Counted from the stretch's first letter, positions 17,153 to 26,458 are shown. The stretch: 61,460 nt of DNA from Candidatus Bathyarchaeota archaeon (GCA_018652685.1 JABIBQ010000074.1:1-61460); one strand, 5' to 3'. Translations and numbers: made by a program. Notes: generated by a model not told the origin, from the sequence alone.

Positions 17153-19120
17153 GTGGTCGATGTTTTAGAGAGGATAGATGGAGTGGAGTTAAGGAGCCAG
17201 CGGCTCAAGTTCAGAGTGCAGTCATGGGGCGAGAACAGCCTGCGAGTCAGGGCAACGGTTCTCAACGAGATCAATGATGCGCTGGACTGGGCGTTACTTG
17301 AGCCGAAAGAGTCCACAGTTATAGTCAGCATAAAGGATGAAGTTGTCTCCGTGGAAAACGGGTCAATCACATGCGTCATCAAGCTGAGCCCTGACAGCAT
17401 CTCCAGCCAGCCATGGAACATGACATTCAAAGAAACTCACACAGGGAAGGAACTCACCGCCGAGTATCACCACAGGTTCAAGCGGTGGAGGGGCGTGTAC
17501 CTGAAGCCAAGGGGCGGAGACACCTTCGCCTGCGAGGCCAGGTTCAAAGCGTACGAAGGCGAGCACATCTACGGTCTAGGCCAGCATCAGCACGGCAGGC
17601 TTGACAACAAGGGCTGTGTCATCGAGCTCCTCCAGCGGAACACCGAGGTCTGCATCCCCTTCATGGTTAGCACCAGGGGCTACGGGTTCCTATGGAACAA
17701 CCCGTCCATGGGCAGGGTCGAGCTGGGGCACAACGGCACCAACTGGGTAGCCGACAGGACAACGCAGATGGATTACTGGATAACTGCGGGGGGTACTCCT
17801 GCCCAGATCATGAGGCAGTACGCCGAGGCAACGGGCTACCCGCTCATGATGCCCGAGTACGCCACGGGTTTCTGGCAATGCAAGCTCAGGTACCAGACAC
17901 AGGACGAGTTAATGGACGTGGCAAGGGGTTACAGGGAGCGAGGGCTACCACTGAGCGTCATCGTGGCCGATTTCTTCCACTGGACACTCATGGGGGATTG
18001 GAAGTTTGACATCGAGAAGTGGCCTGATGTACCCGGGATGATCAATGAGCTGGACGAAATGGGAGTAAAGCTCATGGTAAGCGTGTGGCCTACTGTTAAC
18101 CAGCTCAGCGAGAACTTTGACGAGATGAAATCAAAGGGATACCTGGTGGGCTCCGAGCACGGGGACGAGTCACACACCCAGTTCTTAGACAAGAGACCTG
18201 AGGGTCCGCTACACATGTACTACTATGATGCCACGAACCCTGATGCGCAGCGCTACGTCTGGGGGAAGGCCAAGGAGGGCTACTATAAGCATGGAATCAA
18301 GACGTGGTGGCTTGACGCCTGTGAGCCCGAGATATATCCCCTGAGCCCCGAGAACCTGAGGTACCACATCGGCAACGGTGAGATGGTGACCAATATCTAC
18401 CCCATGCTCAACAGCAAGGCATTCCACGATGGGATGACGGCGGAGGGGGAGGAAGAGATCATACTCCTGACCCGCTCAGCTTGGGCCGGTAGCCAGCGAT
18501 ACGGTGCCCTCGTCTGGAGCGGTGACATCCCCAGCACCTTTGAGGCGTTCAGGACCCAAGTCAGGGCCGGCCTCAACATCTCCATGAGCGGTATCCCGTG
18601 GTGGAACACGGACATCGGTGGCTTCCACGGGGGAGACCCAGATGACCCGGAGTTCAGGGAACTGCTCATCCGCTGGTTCCAGTTCGGCGTATTCAGCCCC
18701 GTCATGAGGCTTCACGGGCACAGGAATCCCACGGTGGGCGTCACTGGTGGACCAAACGAGGCTTGGAGCTTCGGCGACGAGGCTTACGAGATCATCAAGG
18801 AGTTGCTGATGCTCAGGGAGAAGCTGCGACCATATATTCTCGACCAGATGAGAGAGGCGCACCTGACGGGCGCGCCCGTGATGAGGCCACTATATTATGA
18901 TTTCCCCGAGGACCAGCAGTGCCACGTTGGGGACCAGTTCATGTTCGGGTCACAGATCATGGTGGCACCCATCCTTGAAGCGGGGAAACGGTCAAGGAAC
19001 CTGTACTTGCCCGGCGGGGCAAGGTGGAGGGAGGGGGACACCGGTGAGGTTCACAGGGGAGGCGTCTGGATCGAGGTTGACGCGCCCCTTGACAGGGTTC
19101 CCTACTTCTATAGGGAATAA
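17153..19120 (+). CDS. Glycoside hydrolase family 31 (alpha-glucosidase/alpha-xylosidase type)
   Basis: 655 residues, close to archaeal MalA length. The catalytic nucleophile is Asp388 in WWLDACEPE and the acid/base is Asp458 in WSGDIPSTF; the following SGIPWWNTDIGGF and MRLHGHRNP motifs line the active site. No signal peptide is seen, so it is intracellular. The start is GTG. Family enzymes release glucose or xylose from the non-reducing end of alpha-linked oligosaccharides. It is the only sugar-degrading gene in the window, with no transporter beside it. Confidence 0.92.
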   Translation: MVDVLERIDGVELRSQRLKFRVQSWGENSLRVRATVLNEINDALDWALLEPKESTVIVSIKDEVVSVENGSITCVIKLSPDSISSQPWNMTFKETHTGKELTAEYHHRFKRWRGVYLKPRGGDTFACEARFKAYEGEHIYGLGQHQHGRLDNKGCVIELLQRNTEVCIPFMVSTRGYGFLWNNPSMGRVELGHNGTNWVADRTTQMDYWITAGGTPAQIMRQYAEATGYPLMMPEYATGFWQCKLRYQTQDELMDVARGYRERGLPLSVIVADFFHWTLMGDWKFDIEKWPDVPGMINELDEMGVKLMVSVWPTVNQLSENFDEMKSKGYLVGSEHGDESHTQFLDKRPEGPLHMYYYDATNPDAQRYVWGKAKEGYYKHGIKTWWLDACEPEIYPLSPENLRYHIGNGEMVTNIYPMLNSKAFHDGMTAEGEEEIILLTRSAWAGSQRYGALVWSGDIPSTFEAFRTQVRAGLNISMSGIPWWNTDIGGFHGGDPDDPEFRELLIRWFQFGVFSPVMRLHGHRNPTVGVTGGPNEAWSFGDEAYEIIKELLMLREKLRPYILDQMREAHLTGAPVMRPLYYDFPEDQQCHVGDQFMFGSQIMVAPILEAGKRSRNLYLPGGARWREGDTGEVHRGGVWIEVDAPLDRVPYFYRE

Positions 19121-19158
19121 CCCTTAAACAGAGCCAAACCTGAAATCCGTAGACCGAT

Positions 19159-19740
19159 ATGAGCCAGACTATGGACATTTACTCAGTTCTGCTGTTGTCA
19201 GTGGGACTGGCTATGGACGCGTTCAGCGTCGCGCTGGTTGCTGGTTTCGGTCTTGGTAAGGTCAAGCTCGCTGATTCGTTGAAGGTCAGCGGAATATTCG
19301 GCATAGCCCACATTATAATGCCCACGGCGGGCTGGTTCCTGGGCTCATGTGTCCTGGAACTGATTCAGAGGTGGGACCACTGGATCGCTTTCATTCTACT
19401 GGCCATCGTTGGTGGCAAGATGTTGAAGGAAGGGCTGGACGAGAACGCCGAGGAAATCGACGCAAAAGAGCTGCTGGGGATGGCGAGCCTGCTGATGTTC
19501 ACCATTGCGGTGAGCATTGACGCCCTGGCGGTTGGGTTAAGTTTCAGCGTACAGGGACTCAGCATATGGGTGCCCAGCCTGTATATGGGCGCGGGGACGC
19601 TCATCTTCACGTTCGTGGGATTGAATATAGGTAACAGGACGGGGCAGAGGTTCGGTAAAAAGGCTCAGGTCTTCGGTGGACTGGTGCTGATACTCATCGG
19701 GCTCAGGATAGTTCTGGCCCACACAGGTTTGCTAGGGTAA
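19159..19740 (+). CDS. mntP: MntP-type manganese efflux pump
   Basis: 193 residues with six predicted helices forming two homologous halves. The conserved acidic motifs are present: GLAMDAFSVAL in helix 1 and AVSIDALAVGLS in helix 4, with an AHIIMP segment between them. MntP exports Mn2+ across the cytoplasmic membrane. CCTTAAAC about 33 bases upstream of the ATG serves as TATA. In bacteria mntP is often controlled by a riboswitch; no such leader is visible here. Confidence 0.9.
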   Translation: MSQTMDIYSVLLLSVGLAMDAFSVALVAGFGLGKVKLADSLKVSGIFGIAHIIMPTAGWFLGSCVLELIQRWDHWIAFILLAIVGGKMLKEGLDENAEEIDAKELLGMASLLMFTIAVSIDALAVGLSFSVQGLSIWVPSLYMGAGTLIFTFVGLNIGNRTGQRFGKKAQVFGGLVLILIGLRIVLAHTGLLG

Positions 19741-20451
19741 ATTGTTTAGCAGCTCAGGGAGCTGGGACAGGTTTTTGATGACACCGTCAGTACTGAACGA
19801 GTTGATGATCTCCTTGTCGTAATTCCTTGTGTTTATGAGGACAAAACGTGCTCCAGCCGCCTTTGCAGCTAGGGCGTCGTGGTCAGAGTCACCGACGTAG
19901 ACCACGTCATCCCTCCCGCAGAGTTCCATCATCCTGTTTATTGGCTCGGGGTCGGGCTTAATGTAGTCACAATCGTCCCTAGTTATGGATAGTGGGAAAA
20001 AATCACCGAAACTGCCATAATCATCGCTTGTGCTCAGGCGATCATACGACTTCCTGGACGCCGTGGTCACGAGCCCCATCTCGTATCCCATAGATTTTAG
20101 GGCATAGAGACCAGCAAGGGTACCGGGGAGGAGGACACTTTGTTTATGCTCGGACCGCTCCTCCACCATGAAAGGGATGTTGATCTCATCCATGATCTCT
20201 TGGACCTCCTCCTGACTCTGCCCATCCTCTTCCAGATAACGCCTCACCCGGTTCCATATATGGGCCATCCTGTTCATGCTCGTGATCTCCTCGGCAGGTA
20301 CGCCGTGCCTCACGGCTATCTCCTTCATCCGGACCTTGATAGACATGTACGGCGTGTGATGGGTGATTGTCCCCCTGTACTTGGGCCTGTGCTTCAGAAT
20401 AATCAGGGTACCATCCATGTCGAAGAGAAGAAGGGGCTTCAAGAGACGCAC
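19732..20451 (-). CDS. HAD-superfamily hydrolase (phosphoglycolate phosphatase-like)
   Basis: 239 residues. Motif I is LLFDMDGT (nucleophile Asp near residue 10), motif II lies around LVTTASRKS, and motifs III/IV are IKPDPEP and YVGDSDHDALAAK, which identify a subfamily I HAD phosphatase. The start is GTG, placed immediately after the stop of the nitroreductase-like gene with no gap, so the two are translationally coupled. The last 9 bases overlap the convergent mntP gene. The substrate is unknown. Confidence 0.87.
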   Translation of the reverse strand: MRLLKPLLLFDMDGTLIILKHRPKYRGTITHHTPYMSIKVRMKEIAVRHGVPAEEITSMNRMAHIWNRVRRYLEEDGQSQEEVQEIMDEINIPFMVEERSEHKQSVLLPGTLAGLYALKSMGYEMGLVTTASRKSYDRLSTSDDYGSFGDFFPLSITRDDCDYIKPDPEPINRMMELCGRDDVVYVGDSDHDALAAKAAGARFVLINTRNYDKEIINSFSTDGVIKNLSQLPELLNNLP

Positions 20452-21294
20452 CTAGTTGAGGATCGCCTCGTCCAAATTCATCCTCTCTGATTTCAGTGTC
20501 TCCTCGTCGGGCCATCCGATGATTATGTGGTTCCTGCTGGTCATAGTCGGGCTCAGGTTGAAGTGCTCCCTGAGCTTTTTCTGCGTCTCCTCGCCATGGG
20601 TGAGCCAGCAGTGTCCCAGCCCCAGCGCGTGGGCCATGAGGCTTATGTGGTCGGCCGCCGCCCCTGCATCGAAGTACAAGTTCTGGGGCACGAACTTCTC
20701 AAAGCGCATAGTGTGGTACATGCTTAGCTCCTGGAGCACCACGACCATGACACAGTTCTCTATGGGGATATCGCTGCTCACCAGCTTTTGCTCCTCGGGG
20801 TCCCTGAGAACCAGGAACCTTGTGCAGCCCACATTGCATCCGTGGGGGGCGTAAAGACCCGCCTTGAGGATACGCCTGATCAAGTGATCGGGAACTGGGG
20901 CGGTCTTGAACTGCCTGATGCTCTTCCTGCCGTAGATGAGCCGCTCGATGGTCTCCGCATCGGCCTCGGTGAAGCTCTCCCACGGGGTCACCGACAGCCC
21001 AGGGTCCTTTCCCTCCCTCATCTTTCTCGCGGCATCGATGTACTTGATGCACCACTGGATGTCAGGAGGGTCAAGGGAAAAACCACGGTTCTTCCAGATC
21101 TCAAGGAGCTTCCCTGCCACGACGCCATAGTCCTTGGGCATCTCGTAGCCCCCTTTGAGTATCCGGTAGTAATAGACCTCGATGGTGTGGTGGGTTCTCT
21201 CATGGAACACCGCCCTCAAGTTGTCCTTTTTCATGGACATGAGCTGGTCCTCGGTGTAGCCGTGGACCTTGAACGTTTCACCCAAAAATGTCAC
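20452..21294 (-). CDS. Nitroreductase-family flavoprotein
   Basis: 280 residues. The nitroreductase fold begins at about residue 100 with IYGRKSIRQF and continues through GLYAPHGCNVGCTRFLV, NLYFDAGAAADHISLMAHALGLGHCW and a final IIIGWPDEE. The first 100 residues form an extra N-terminal helical region not typical of short nitroreductases. It is a likely FMN enzyme. The start is GTG; a TATA-like TTTATCC lies 20-27 bases upstream, divergent from the SDR gene. It is co-transcribed with the HAD phosphatase. Confidence 0.8.
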   Translation of the reverse strand: MTFLGETFKVHGYTEDQLMSMKKDNLRAVFHERTHHTIEVYYYRILKGGYEMPKDYGVVAGKLLEIWKNRGFSLDPPDIQWCIKYIDAARKMREGKDPGLSVTPWESFTEADAETIERLIYGRKSIRQFKTAPVPDHLIRRILKAGLYAPHGCNVGCTRFLVLRDPEEQKLVSSDIPIENCVMVVVLQELSMYHTMRFEKFVPQNLYFDAGAAADHISLMAHALGLGHCWLTHGEETQKKLREHFNLSPTMTSRNHIIIGWPDEETLKSERMNLDEAILN

Positions 21295-21370
21295 CTAACT
21301 ATCAGGGGTGGAGGGGATAAATGACACTTGCGGGGACGGTTTTTAAGACGACGAGGGGTAAGTAGGAAAC

Positions 21371-22234
21371 ATGAGTGAAAAGGTCTGCACTGGCCAGGTC
21401 TGCATCGTCACTGGTGCCAATTCCGGAATAGGTTACCATACCGCCAAGGGGCTCGCGGAGAAAGGGGCCACCGTTGTCATGGTGGTGAGGAACATGGACA
21501 AGGGGGAGATAGCCATGGCAGAGATCAAGCAGGAGTCTGGCTCCAGCAGTATCTACCTGATGCATTGTGATGTCAGCGACATAGCAAGCGTTGACAGGTT
21601 CACCGACGCGTTCAAGGAACGATTCATGTGCCTCAACGTGCTCATTAACAACGCCGGTGCGGCGTTCAGCAAGCGTCATGAGACCGAGGTGGGTTTCGAG
21701 AAGACCATCGCGACCAACTACCTTGGCATGTTCAGGCTGACCCACAACCTGCTGCCCACACTGAGGGAGACCTCCCCCTCCAGGGTCATCAACATCAGCT
21801 CGGGTATGCACAAAACGGGCAAGATCAATTTTGATGACATCATGATGGAAAAGGGCTACGGCAGTATGAAGCAGTACGCCAACAGCAAGCTCATCGTCAC
21901 GACCTATACCTACGCATTGGCCAGGCGGATAGTGGGGACAGGCGTCACAGCAAATGTGGTTGAGCCGGGGTTCGTGGCAACCAATCTTGGAACCAACATG
22001 GGCGGACTCAGGGACAGGATAGCGTTCGCGATAGTTCGTCCCATCCAGACAAGCGCGGAGAAGGGGGCCGAGACCAGCATCTGGGCGGCTACCGCTTCGG
22101 AGCTTGAGAAAGTGTCGGGTAAAACATTCGCCAAGAAGAGGGAGGCAAGTTCAGCGGACATCGCCCACGATGAGGAGGTCCAGGACAAGCTCTGGGACTG
22201 GACGTTAATTACCCTGAGAGGACAGCCTGACTAA
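21371..22234 (+). CDS. Short-chain dehydrogenase/reductase (retinol-dehydrogenase-like)
   Basis: 287 residues. The NAD(P) motif TGANSGIG is at 14-21, NNAG at 93-96, the catalytic serine near 144 (NISSG) and Tyr169/Lys173 in YANSK. The full catalytic set is present, so an NAD(P)-dependent alcohol/ketone oxidoreductase is expected. TTTTTAAG about 28 bases upstream of the ATG is the TATA box. Its 3' end overlaps the convergent HD-domain gene by 30 bases. Confidence 0.9.
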   Translation: MSEKVCTGQVCIVTGANSGIGYHTAKGLAEKGATVVMVVRNMDKGEIAMAEIKQESGSSSIYLMHCDVSDIASVDRFTDAFKERFMCLNVLINNAGAAFSKRHETEVGFEKTIATNYLGMFRLTHNLLPTLRETSPSRVINISSGMHKTGKINFDDIMMEKGYGSMKQYANSKLIVTTYTYALARRIVGTGVTANVVEPGFVATNLGTNMGGLRDRIAFAIVRPIQTSAEKGAETSIWAATASELEKVSGKTFAKKREASSADIAHDEEVQDKLWDWTLITLRGQPD

Positions 22235-22654
22235 CTCGGACATGCTCAAACCTTCAGGCAACTGATAACCCTCGATAATATCCCTGATCCATGGCTTCCC
22301 TTCTATGATTTCATCCGGTTCCGTGAGAAGTATTGATACCGCGTCAGCAAACCTAAGGCTATGGTCGAGAAGGGAACTGGGTTGATGTCCTGATCGGTGG
22401 TCATGAGATTTAATCGCATGAATGACCGCGTCATCTAGCAGACCGGATAGTGCCTCAGCCGCCCTGACCCCATGCCGTCCACGGTCATCAACGGTGGAGT
22501 CGTAGTCCAGGTCGTGGAGCAGCCCAGCCAATTCCCAGTTAGTCACGTCCTCTCCATGGGCATAAGACAGTTCGACCATAATCCTTGACACGAGAAGGGA
22601 GTGTTCCCGCTTTGATGACTTCTCGACGAGCCTGAGAGCATCTTCCCTTTCCAT
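22205..22654 (-). CDS. HD-domain phosphohydrolase-like protein
   Basis: 149 residues with HD motifs: His18 in KREHSLLV, His47-Asp48 in GLLHDLDYD, HAIKSHDH, and a late aspartate in RFADAVS. HD proteins hydrolyse phosphomonoesters or nucleotides; the substrate is unknown. I chose the ATG at 22654 because CCTTAAC on the minus strand (about 22680) is at TATA distance, and because the longer frame from 22738 would overlap the MFS gene by 59 bases. Confidence 0.78.
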   Translation of the reverse strand: MEREDALRLVEKSSKREHSLLVSRIMVELSYAHGEDVTNWELAGLLHDLDYDSTVDDRGRHGVRAAEALSGLLDDAVIHAIKSHDHRSGHQPSSLLDHSLRFADAVSILLTEPDEIIEGKPWIRDIIEGYQLPEGLSMSELVRLSSQGN

Positions 22655-22679
22655 GGAGAACGATAATCGCTCCCGTTGG

Positions 22680-23906
22680 TTAAGGATTTGGAGGGTTTTT
22701 AGGCGCCCTCGGTCTGAAGAACGTCCAGAAAAGCCCACCGTTGACAGCCATCAAAATAGCACCTGTGAAGAAGGGAAGCGTCATGCTGATGGACTCGAAC
22801 ATGTATCCGGCCAGAGTGGGGGCCAGTGTCCTCACTCCCATCCTCGCGGAGTTGCTGATACCGATAGCCGTAGCCGTCTCCTCCGGTGATACCATGCCTG
22901 ACGCAAATGTCTGCCTGATGGGCATCGTGAAGAGGACGATAATCCTGTTTACCACCATAAAGAGAACCGCCATCGGGTACCAGCTTGATAACGCGAACAG
23001 CACGGTCACTCCTGCGGATATCATACGGGTAGCTACTATGGTCGGAATCGCTCCGTATCTCTCAACCACCCTCGGAGTGACAAGGTACGTGAATATGCTT
23101 AGGAACCTGGCGAAGGCGTATATGGGTCCGAGGATATCGGTGCCCACCATGAACCGCTGGAAAAAGTACAGGGTCATGAGGCTGTCAATCATGCCCCAGC
23201 CCAAACCGCTCGTGCTGCGGGTGAGGCTGAATTTTGTTATGACGCCCCAGTTCTTGATACCTGGGCCCTTTCCCTGCTTCCCATCGCTCCTCATCACCCT
23301 CCTGCCCTCTTTCAGTGGGAAAAGGAACACAAGGGAGATCAGGTTCACCGCAGTGCATGCCCACCAGAGTAGCTGATGAGCGGATACAACATCGTAAGCG
23401 AAGCGGTTCTCAAGTAGGATGGGAAGGCCGCCGAAGCTCAGCCCGATTGTCGATGCTAAACTGTTTGTTATGGCCATGGTGCTGTAGATGTTTGGCCTGT
23501 CCTGGGCCTCGACCTTGTCAGTGATGTACCCTGACACCACTGGCTGGCCTGCGCCCACTCCCTCACCCATGGCACCGAGGCTCTGGGCTAGTGCAAGCAT
23601 CCAGAAATCAGTTGAAACCGCGAAAAGTGCGGTACGCGCAGCGGCGAAAAGGGTCCCCAGAATAAGGAACGGTTTCCTGCCGTACCTGTCGCAGAGGTAG
23701 CCGAAGGTGATGTGGTGGAGGGCGCTGAGGAAGGTGGCGATACTCAGCAGAAGCCCAATCTCCACCGGGCTGAAGCCCAGCAATGCGAAATAGATGGCCC
23801 TGACAACCTGCAGGAATCCCATTACGATGCGGCGGGTGAACATACTACTTGTAAGCAGGTTCATGTCCCTGCCGAAGCCAACTCGGAGCCGTTTAACGGT
23901 CTCCAA
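22680..23906 (-). CDS. Major facilitator superfamily transporter
   Basis: 408 residues with about 12 hydrophobic helices. The MFS loop 2-3 signature GYLCDRYGRKP lies near residue 70, and there is a central hydrophilic loop (about 195-220). The TTG start is two bases after the stop of the SelA-like gene, so the two form one transcription unit; an in-frame ATG 14 codons later is an alternative. The substrate is unknown; the pairing with a PLP enzyme suggests an amino acid or sugar acid. Confidence 0.87.
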   Translation of the reverse strand: METVKRLRVGFGRDMNLLTSSMFTRRIVMGFLQVVRAIYFALLGFSPVEIGLLLSIATFLSALHHITFGYLCDRYGRKPFLILGTLFAAARTALFAVSTDFWMLALAQSLGAMGEGVGAGQPVVSGYITDKVEAQDRPNIYSTMAITNSLASTIGLSFGGLPILLENRFAYDVVSAHQLLWWACTAVNLISLVFLFPLKEGRRVMRSDGKQGKGPGIKNWGVITKFSLTRSTSGLGWGMIDSLMTLYFFQRFMVGTDILGPIYAFARFLSIFTYLVTPRVVERYGAIPTIVATRMISAGVTVLFALSSWYPMAVLFMVVNRIIVLFTMPIRQTFASGMVSPEETATAIGISNSARMGVRTLAPTLAGYMFESISMTLPFFTGAILMAVNGGLFWTFFRPRAPKNPPNP

Positions 23907-23908
23907 CG

Positions 23909-25072
23909 CTAACCGAAGACTTCCTTGAACCTATGGACGATGATATCCTCGTCACCGGATTGCAAGTTGATCGCGTTTATGATAAAATCGCTGCTTTGAC
24001 CCCAGTTCCTGACCCATACCTCAGGGTCGCCCTCCCTCAGTGACCTGATCACCTTGTTGGTCTCATCTACACTGAGGTCTAGGCTGACCTGAAGCCCGAT
24101 TGTGTGGTACCCTGTGCCCTCGCCTGATTTTGGATAGTACTGTATCCTAGCGTCCTTGAGCCCAGGTAAATCCTTGATGCCCTTCTCGATTTTCCGCGTC
24201 TTAACCCAGGCTGGCTGGAACCTCTCCTTGTGGTGGTCCATCTCCATCCACTCGTCGAACGCGACGAGCAGACCTATGACCTCCTGCCTGTCAAGCTTGT
24301 AGCCCCTGCCAAGGCTCCTGTAGAAGCCGCTCTGCTCTTTGGGTCCCGCCTCTGCCCCGATGAAACTGTGCAGGGAAATGGCTTCTATCAGCTCTTTCCT
24401 GCCGTAGATGTAGCCCGTGCTGTTGGGACCTCCGACGTACTTGCCGCCGACGGCTACCAAGTCGCAGCCCATCTCCATAAACTTGGCCTGGACATCCTTG
24501 GGATAGGTCATACCGGCCGCGTCAACGATGACTGGGACGCCGTACTTTTTCCCGATCTCAAGCACTTTCTCAAGTGGGCATACAGTTGATCTACGCATGG
24601 CAGGGTAGGCATAATGGATGGCAGCGGTCTTGTCTGTGATTGCCCTCTCCATCTGCTCCGGTGAGCACCCCCAGTTCTCGTCGCCGACGAAGACGAACTT
24701 GCCCCCTGCTACCTCCATGCTCCTGTCGTAAACCAGAAGCCTTGCGCTGCGCTGGATTATGATCTCATTCTTCATTCCCTCGGTGTGGGGCAGCTTTCTC
24801 ATAGCCTCCGGGTCATCGCCCACCATGCAAGCCGCTGCAGCCAGTACAAGGGCGTTGAACGCCCCGCTCGTGATCCACGCGGCCGGCGCGTTGATCTCCT
24901 TTGCGATGTGCTCCCCACCATTCTTGATGAGGTCCCACATGTAGACATATGACTTGTTGGCCTCATCCATGGCCTCACGAACCTTGGGGGTTAGGGTGCT
25001 TCCACCCAGCCTTGTCAAATGGAAAGCGGCGTTCACTACTCGCTTGACGCCGTACCTAGAATATATGCTCAT
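23909..25072 (-). CDS. SelA/DgaE-like PLP-dependent enzyme (aminotransferase class V fold)
   Basis: 387 residues of fold-type I PLP enzyme. The Schiff-base lysine is Lys211 in VAVGGKYVGGPNS, and the pyridine-nitrogen aspartate is Asp184 in VIVDAAG. GRGYKLDRQEVIGLL corresponds to the selenocysteine-synthase-like segment found in the D-glucosaminate-6-phosphate ammonia-lyase group. No selenocysteine machinery is nearby, so a lyase or racemase-type role is more likely than SelA itself. The ATG at 25072 is supported by TTTTATCA at 25095-25102 on the minus strand. It lies upstream of, and is coupled with, the MFS gene. Confidence 0.83.
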   Translation of the reverse strand: MSIYSRYGVKRVVNAAFHLTRLGGSTLTPKVREAMDEANKSYVYMWDLIKNGGEHIAKEINAPAAWITSGAFNALVLAAAACMVGDDPEAMRKLPHTEGMKNEIIIQRSARLLVYDRSMEVAGGKFVFVGDENWGCSPEQMERAITDKTAAIHYAYPAMRRSTVCPLEKVLEIGKKYGVPVIVDAAGMTYPKDVQAKFMEMGCDLVAVGGKYVGGPNSTGYIYGRKELIEAISLHSFIGAEAGPKEQSGFYRSLGRGYKLDRQEVIGLLVAFDEWMEMDHHKERFQPAWVKTRKIEKGIKDLPGLKDARIQYYPKSGEGTGYHTIGLQVSLDLSVDETNKVIRSLREGDPEVWVRNWGQSSDFIINAINLQSGDEDIIVHRFKEVFG

Positions 25073-25094
25073 GGTACACAATCAGTTAAAAAAT

Positions 25095-25102
25095 GATAAA
25101 AC
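25095..25102 (-). promoter_or_regulatory. TATA box of the PLP-enzyme/MFS operon
   Basis: TTTTATCA read on the minus strand is centred about 27 bases upstream of the ATG at 25072 and decides between that ATG and a TTG three codons earlier. Confidence 0.55.
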
Positions 25103-25115
25103 AGTTTGGAGGCTA

Positions 25116-25550
25116 CTACTCCCGCCTGAGGAAATCCCCGACATCAAACATGTTCTTGACAACCCTCAGACTGCCTGATGTCTCGTATCGCCCGTATCCT
25201 ATGCAGCTCTCTCCGTACATGACGAGACAGTATCTGCCCAGCTTTACATCACCCTCGAACCGCTGGATGTTCTCCTCGAAGATGTCCCTGCCCACTACGA
25301 AGAACCAGGCCGCGTCCCTGTCAACGTACGCCTTCTTTGTCTCCTCTTCCTTGGCCAGTTTCTGGAGGAGCAGGTTGCTTGGGATGAACCACTTCCTGTT
25401 CATGCCGAGGTACTGGCCGTTGTACGTCATCTTGTCCCGTGGAAGGCGTGCATCCACTGGCTCAATGAAACGCTTGTTGTTGATGGTCAACAGATCCTCA
25501 GGTCGGTACTTGCTGCCCACCTGGATCAGGAACTTTCTCAGAAGCCTCAT
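25116..25550 (-). CDS. PUA-like RNA-binding protein (partner of the upstream m5C methyltransferase)
   Basis: 144 residues. The C-terminal half (GDVKLGRYCLVMYGESCIGYGRYE...) resembles the PUA-like RNA-binding domain usually fused to RsmF/NSUN methylases, and the N-terminal part resembles NIP7-like RNA proteins. The ATG overlaps the methyltransferase stop codon (ATGA), so the two are translationally coupled. The PUA part is therefore supplied as a separate polypeptide to guide the methylase to tRNA or rRNA. The domain assignment is by pattern and is moderately sure. Confidence 0.62.
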   Translation of the reverse strand: MRLLRKFLIQVGSKYRPEDLLTINNKRFIEPVDARLPRDKMTYNGQYLGMNRKWFIPSNLLLQKLAKEEETKKAYVDRDAAWFFVVGRDIFEENIQRFEGDVKLGRYCLVMYGESCIGYGRYETSGSLRVVKNMFDVGDFLRRE

Positions 25551-26458
25551 TGCTTCACCGCCCTCGCTATGAAAAAGCCCTGGGTGCCCACATCGTTGGG
25601 CCACAGCCTCCTGCATTTCTTAATTGATTCATCCAACAGGTCTCCGAAGATCTCTGTCACTCCCGGGGAGCCCGGGGCGTCGATATCACCGAGCTTCACA
25701 TCGTAGTTTTCTAGGAGCCACTGGACGTTGAGCTCGTTCTCCTCAGGCTCAAGGCTGCACGTGGAGTAGAGCAAAGCGCCGCCTTTCTCAAGGAGGCTCA
25801 CGGCCTTGGTTAGCAGCTTTCGCTGCATCATGAAGTTATGCTGGATATGAGCTTTCTTTCTCTTACCGAACCATCGGCTATCCGTAACGTAGTTGCCTGA
25901 ACACGGTGCGTCCAGGAGTATCTTGGTGAACATTGGTTCGTCGGGCAGATCAAGGGAGTCCATATTGTAGACCACCGTGTTCCTCACTCCCATACGCTCA
26001 AGATTGTTCTCTAGCGCGTAGAGCCTGAGCCTGTTCACGTCAACGGCGGTTATCACCCCCCCGTTCCCCATGTAGGCCGCCATCTGGGTGGTCTTGCCCC
26101 CCGGTGCAGAGGCCATGTCAAGCACATTGTCCTCGCCGGAGGGGGCGAGGAGTTGCGCTGGTAGCTGGGAGGCTGTTTCTTGGAGGAAGTAGTGGCCCAA
26201 TAGGTATTCAATTGATGCGCCCAGACTGAACGGGGAGGAAATAATCCTGTACCCATAGTCGAGGAAGGGTATTTTCTCCAGATCCACTCCCTGAGCTGTG
26301 AGTGTTTTTATCAAGGTTGATTCATCGGTGGCGAGGGGGTTCACACGCAACGTCTTTGGGGTAACCTCGTCCCCAGTCAAAGTGGCACCCAGGCTCTGGT
26401 ACAGCTCAATGAAGTCCTCTCGGCTCAATGGTATCAGTGGTGAATGCGTCCCATCCAA
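25547..26458 (-). CDS. RNA cytosine-C5 methyltransferase (NSUN/RsmB type)
   Basis: 303 residues. The SAM-binding segment NVLDMASAPGGKTTQ is at about 111-125. The two active-site cysteines are Cys186 in DAPCSG and Cys234 in STCSLEPEENE; the PCSG and TCS motifs together define NOL1/NOP2/Sun methylases of tRNA or rRNA. There is no C-terminal PUA; that function is probably provided by the coupled downstream gene. It is divergent from the P1 peptidase gene with only 47 bases between start codons. Confidence 0.92.
   Translation of the reverse strand: MDGTHSPLIPLSREDFIELYQSLGATLTGDEVTPKTLRVNPLATDESTLIKTLTAQGVDLEKIPFLDYGYRIISSPFSLGASIEYLLGHYFLQETASQLPAQLLAPSGEDNVLDMASAPGGKTTQMAAYMGNGGVITAVDVNRLRLYALENNLERMGVRNTVVYNMDSLDLPDEPMFTKILLDAPCSGNYVTDSRWFGKRKKAHIQHNFMMQRKLLTKAVSLLEKGGALLYSTCSLEPEENELNVQWLLENYDVKLGDIDAPGSPGVTEIFGDLLDESIKKCRRLWPNDVGTQGFFIARAVKQ

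Noticed and set aside
22655-22738. Longer N-terminus of the HD-domain protein starting at 22738
   Set aside because: It would overlap the MFS gene by 59 bases and run through the TATA box; the extra residues are not part of the HD domain.
23909-25072. True selenocysteine synthase SelA
   Set aside because: No selB, selD or tRNA-Sec is in view, and bacterial SelA is not the archaeal route to Sec-tRNA; the protein fits the SelA-like lyase group.
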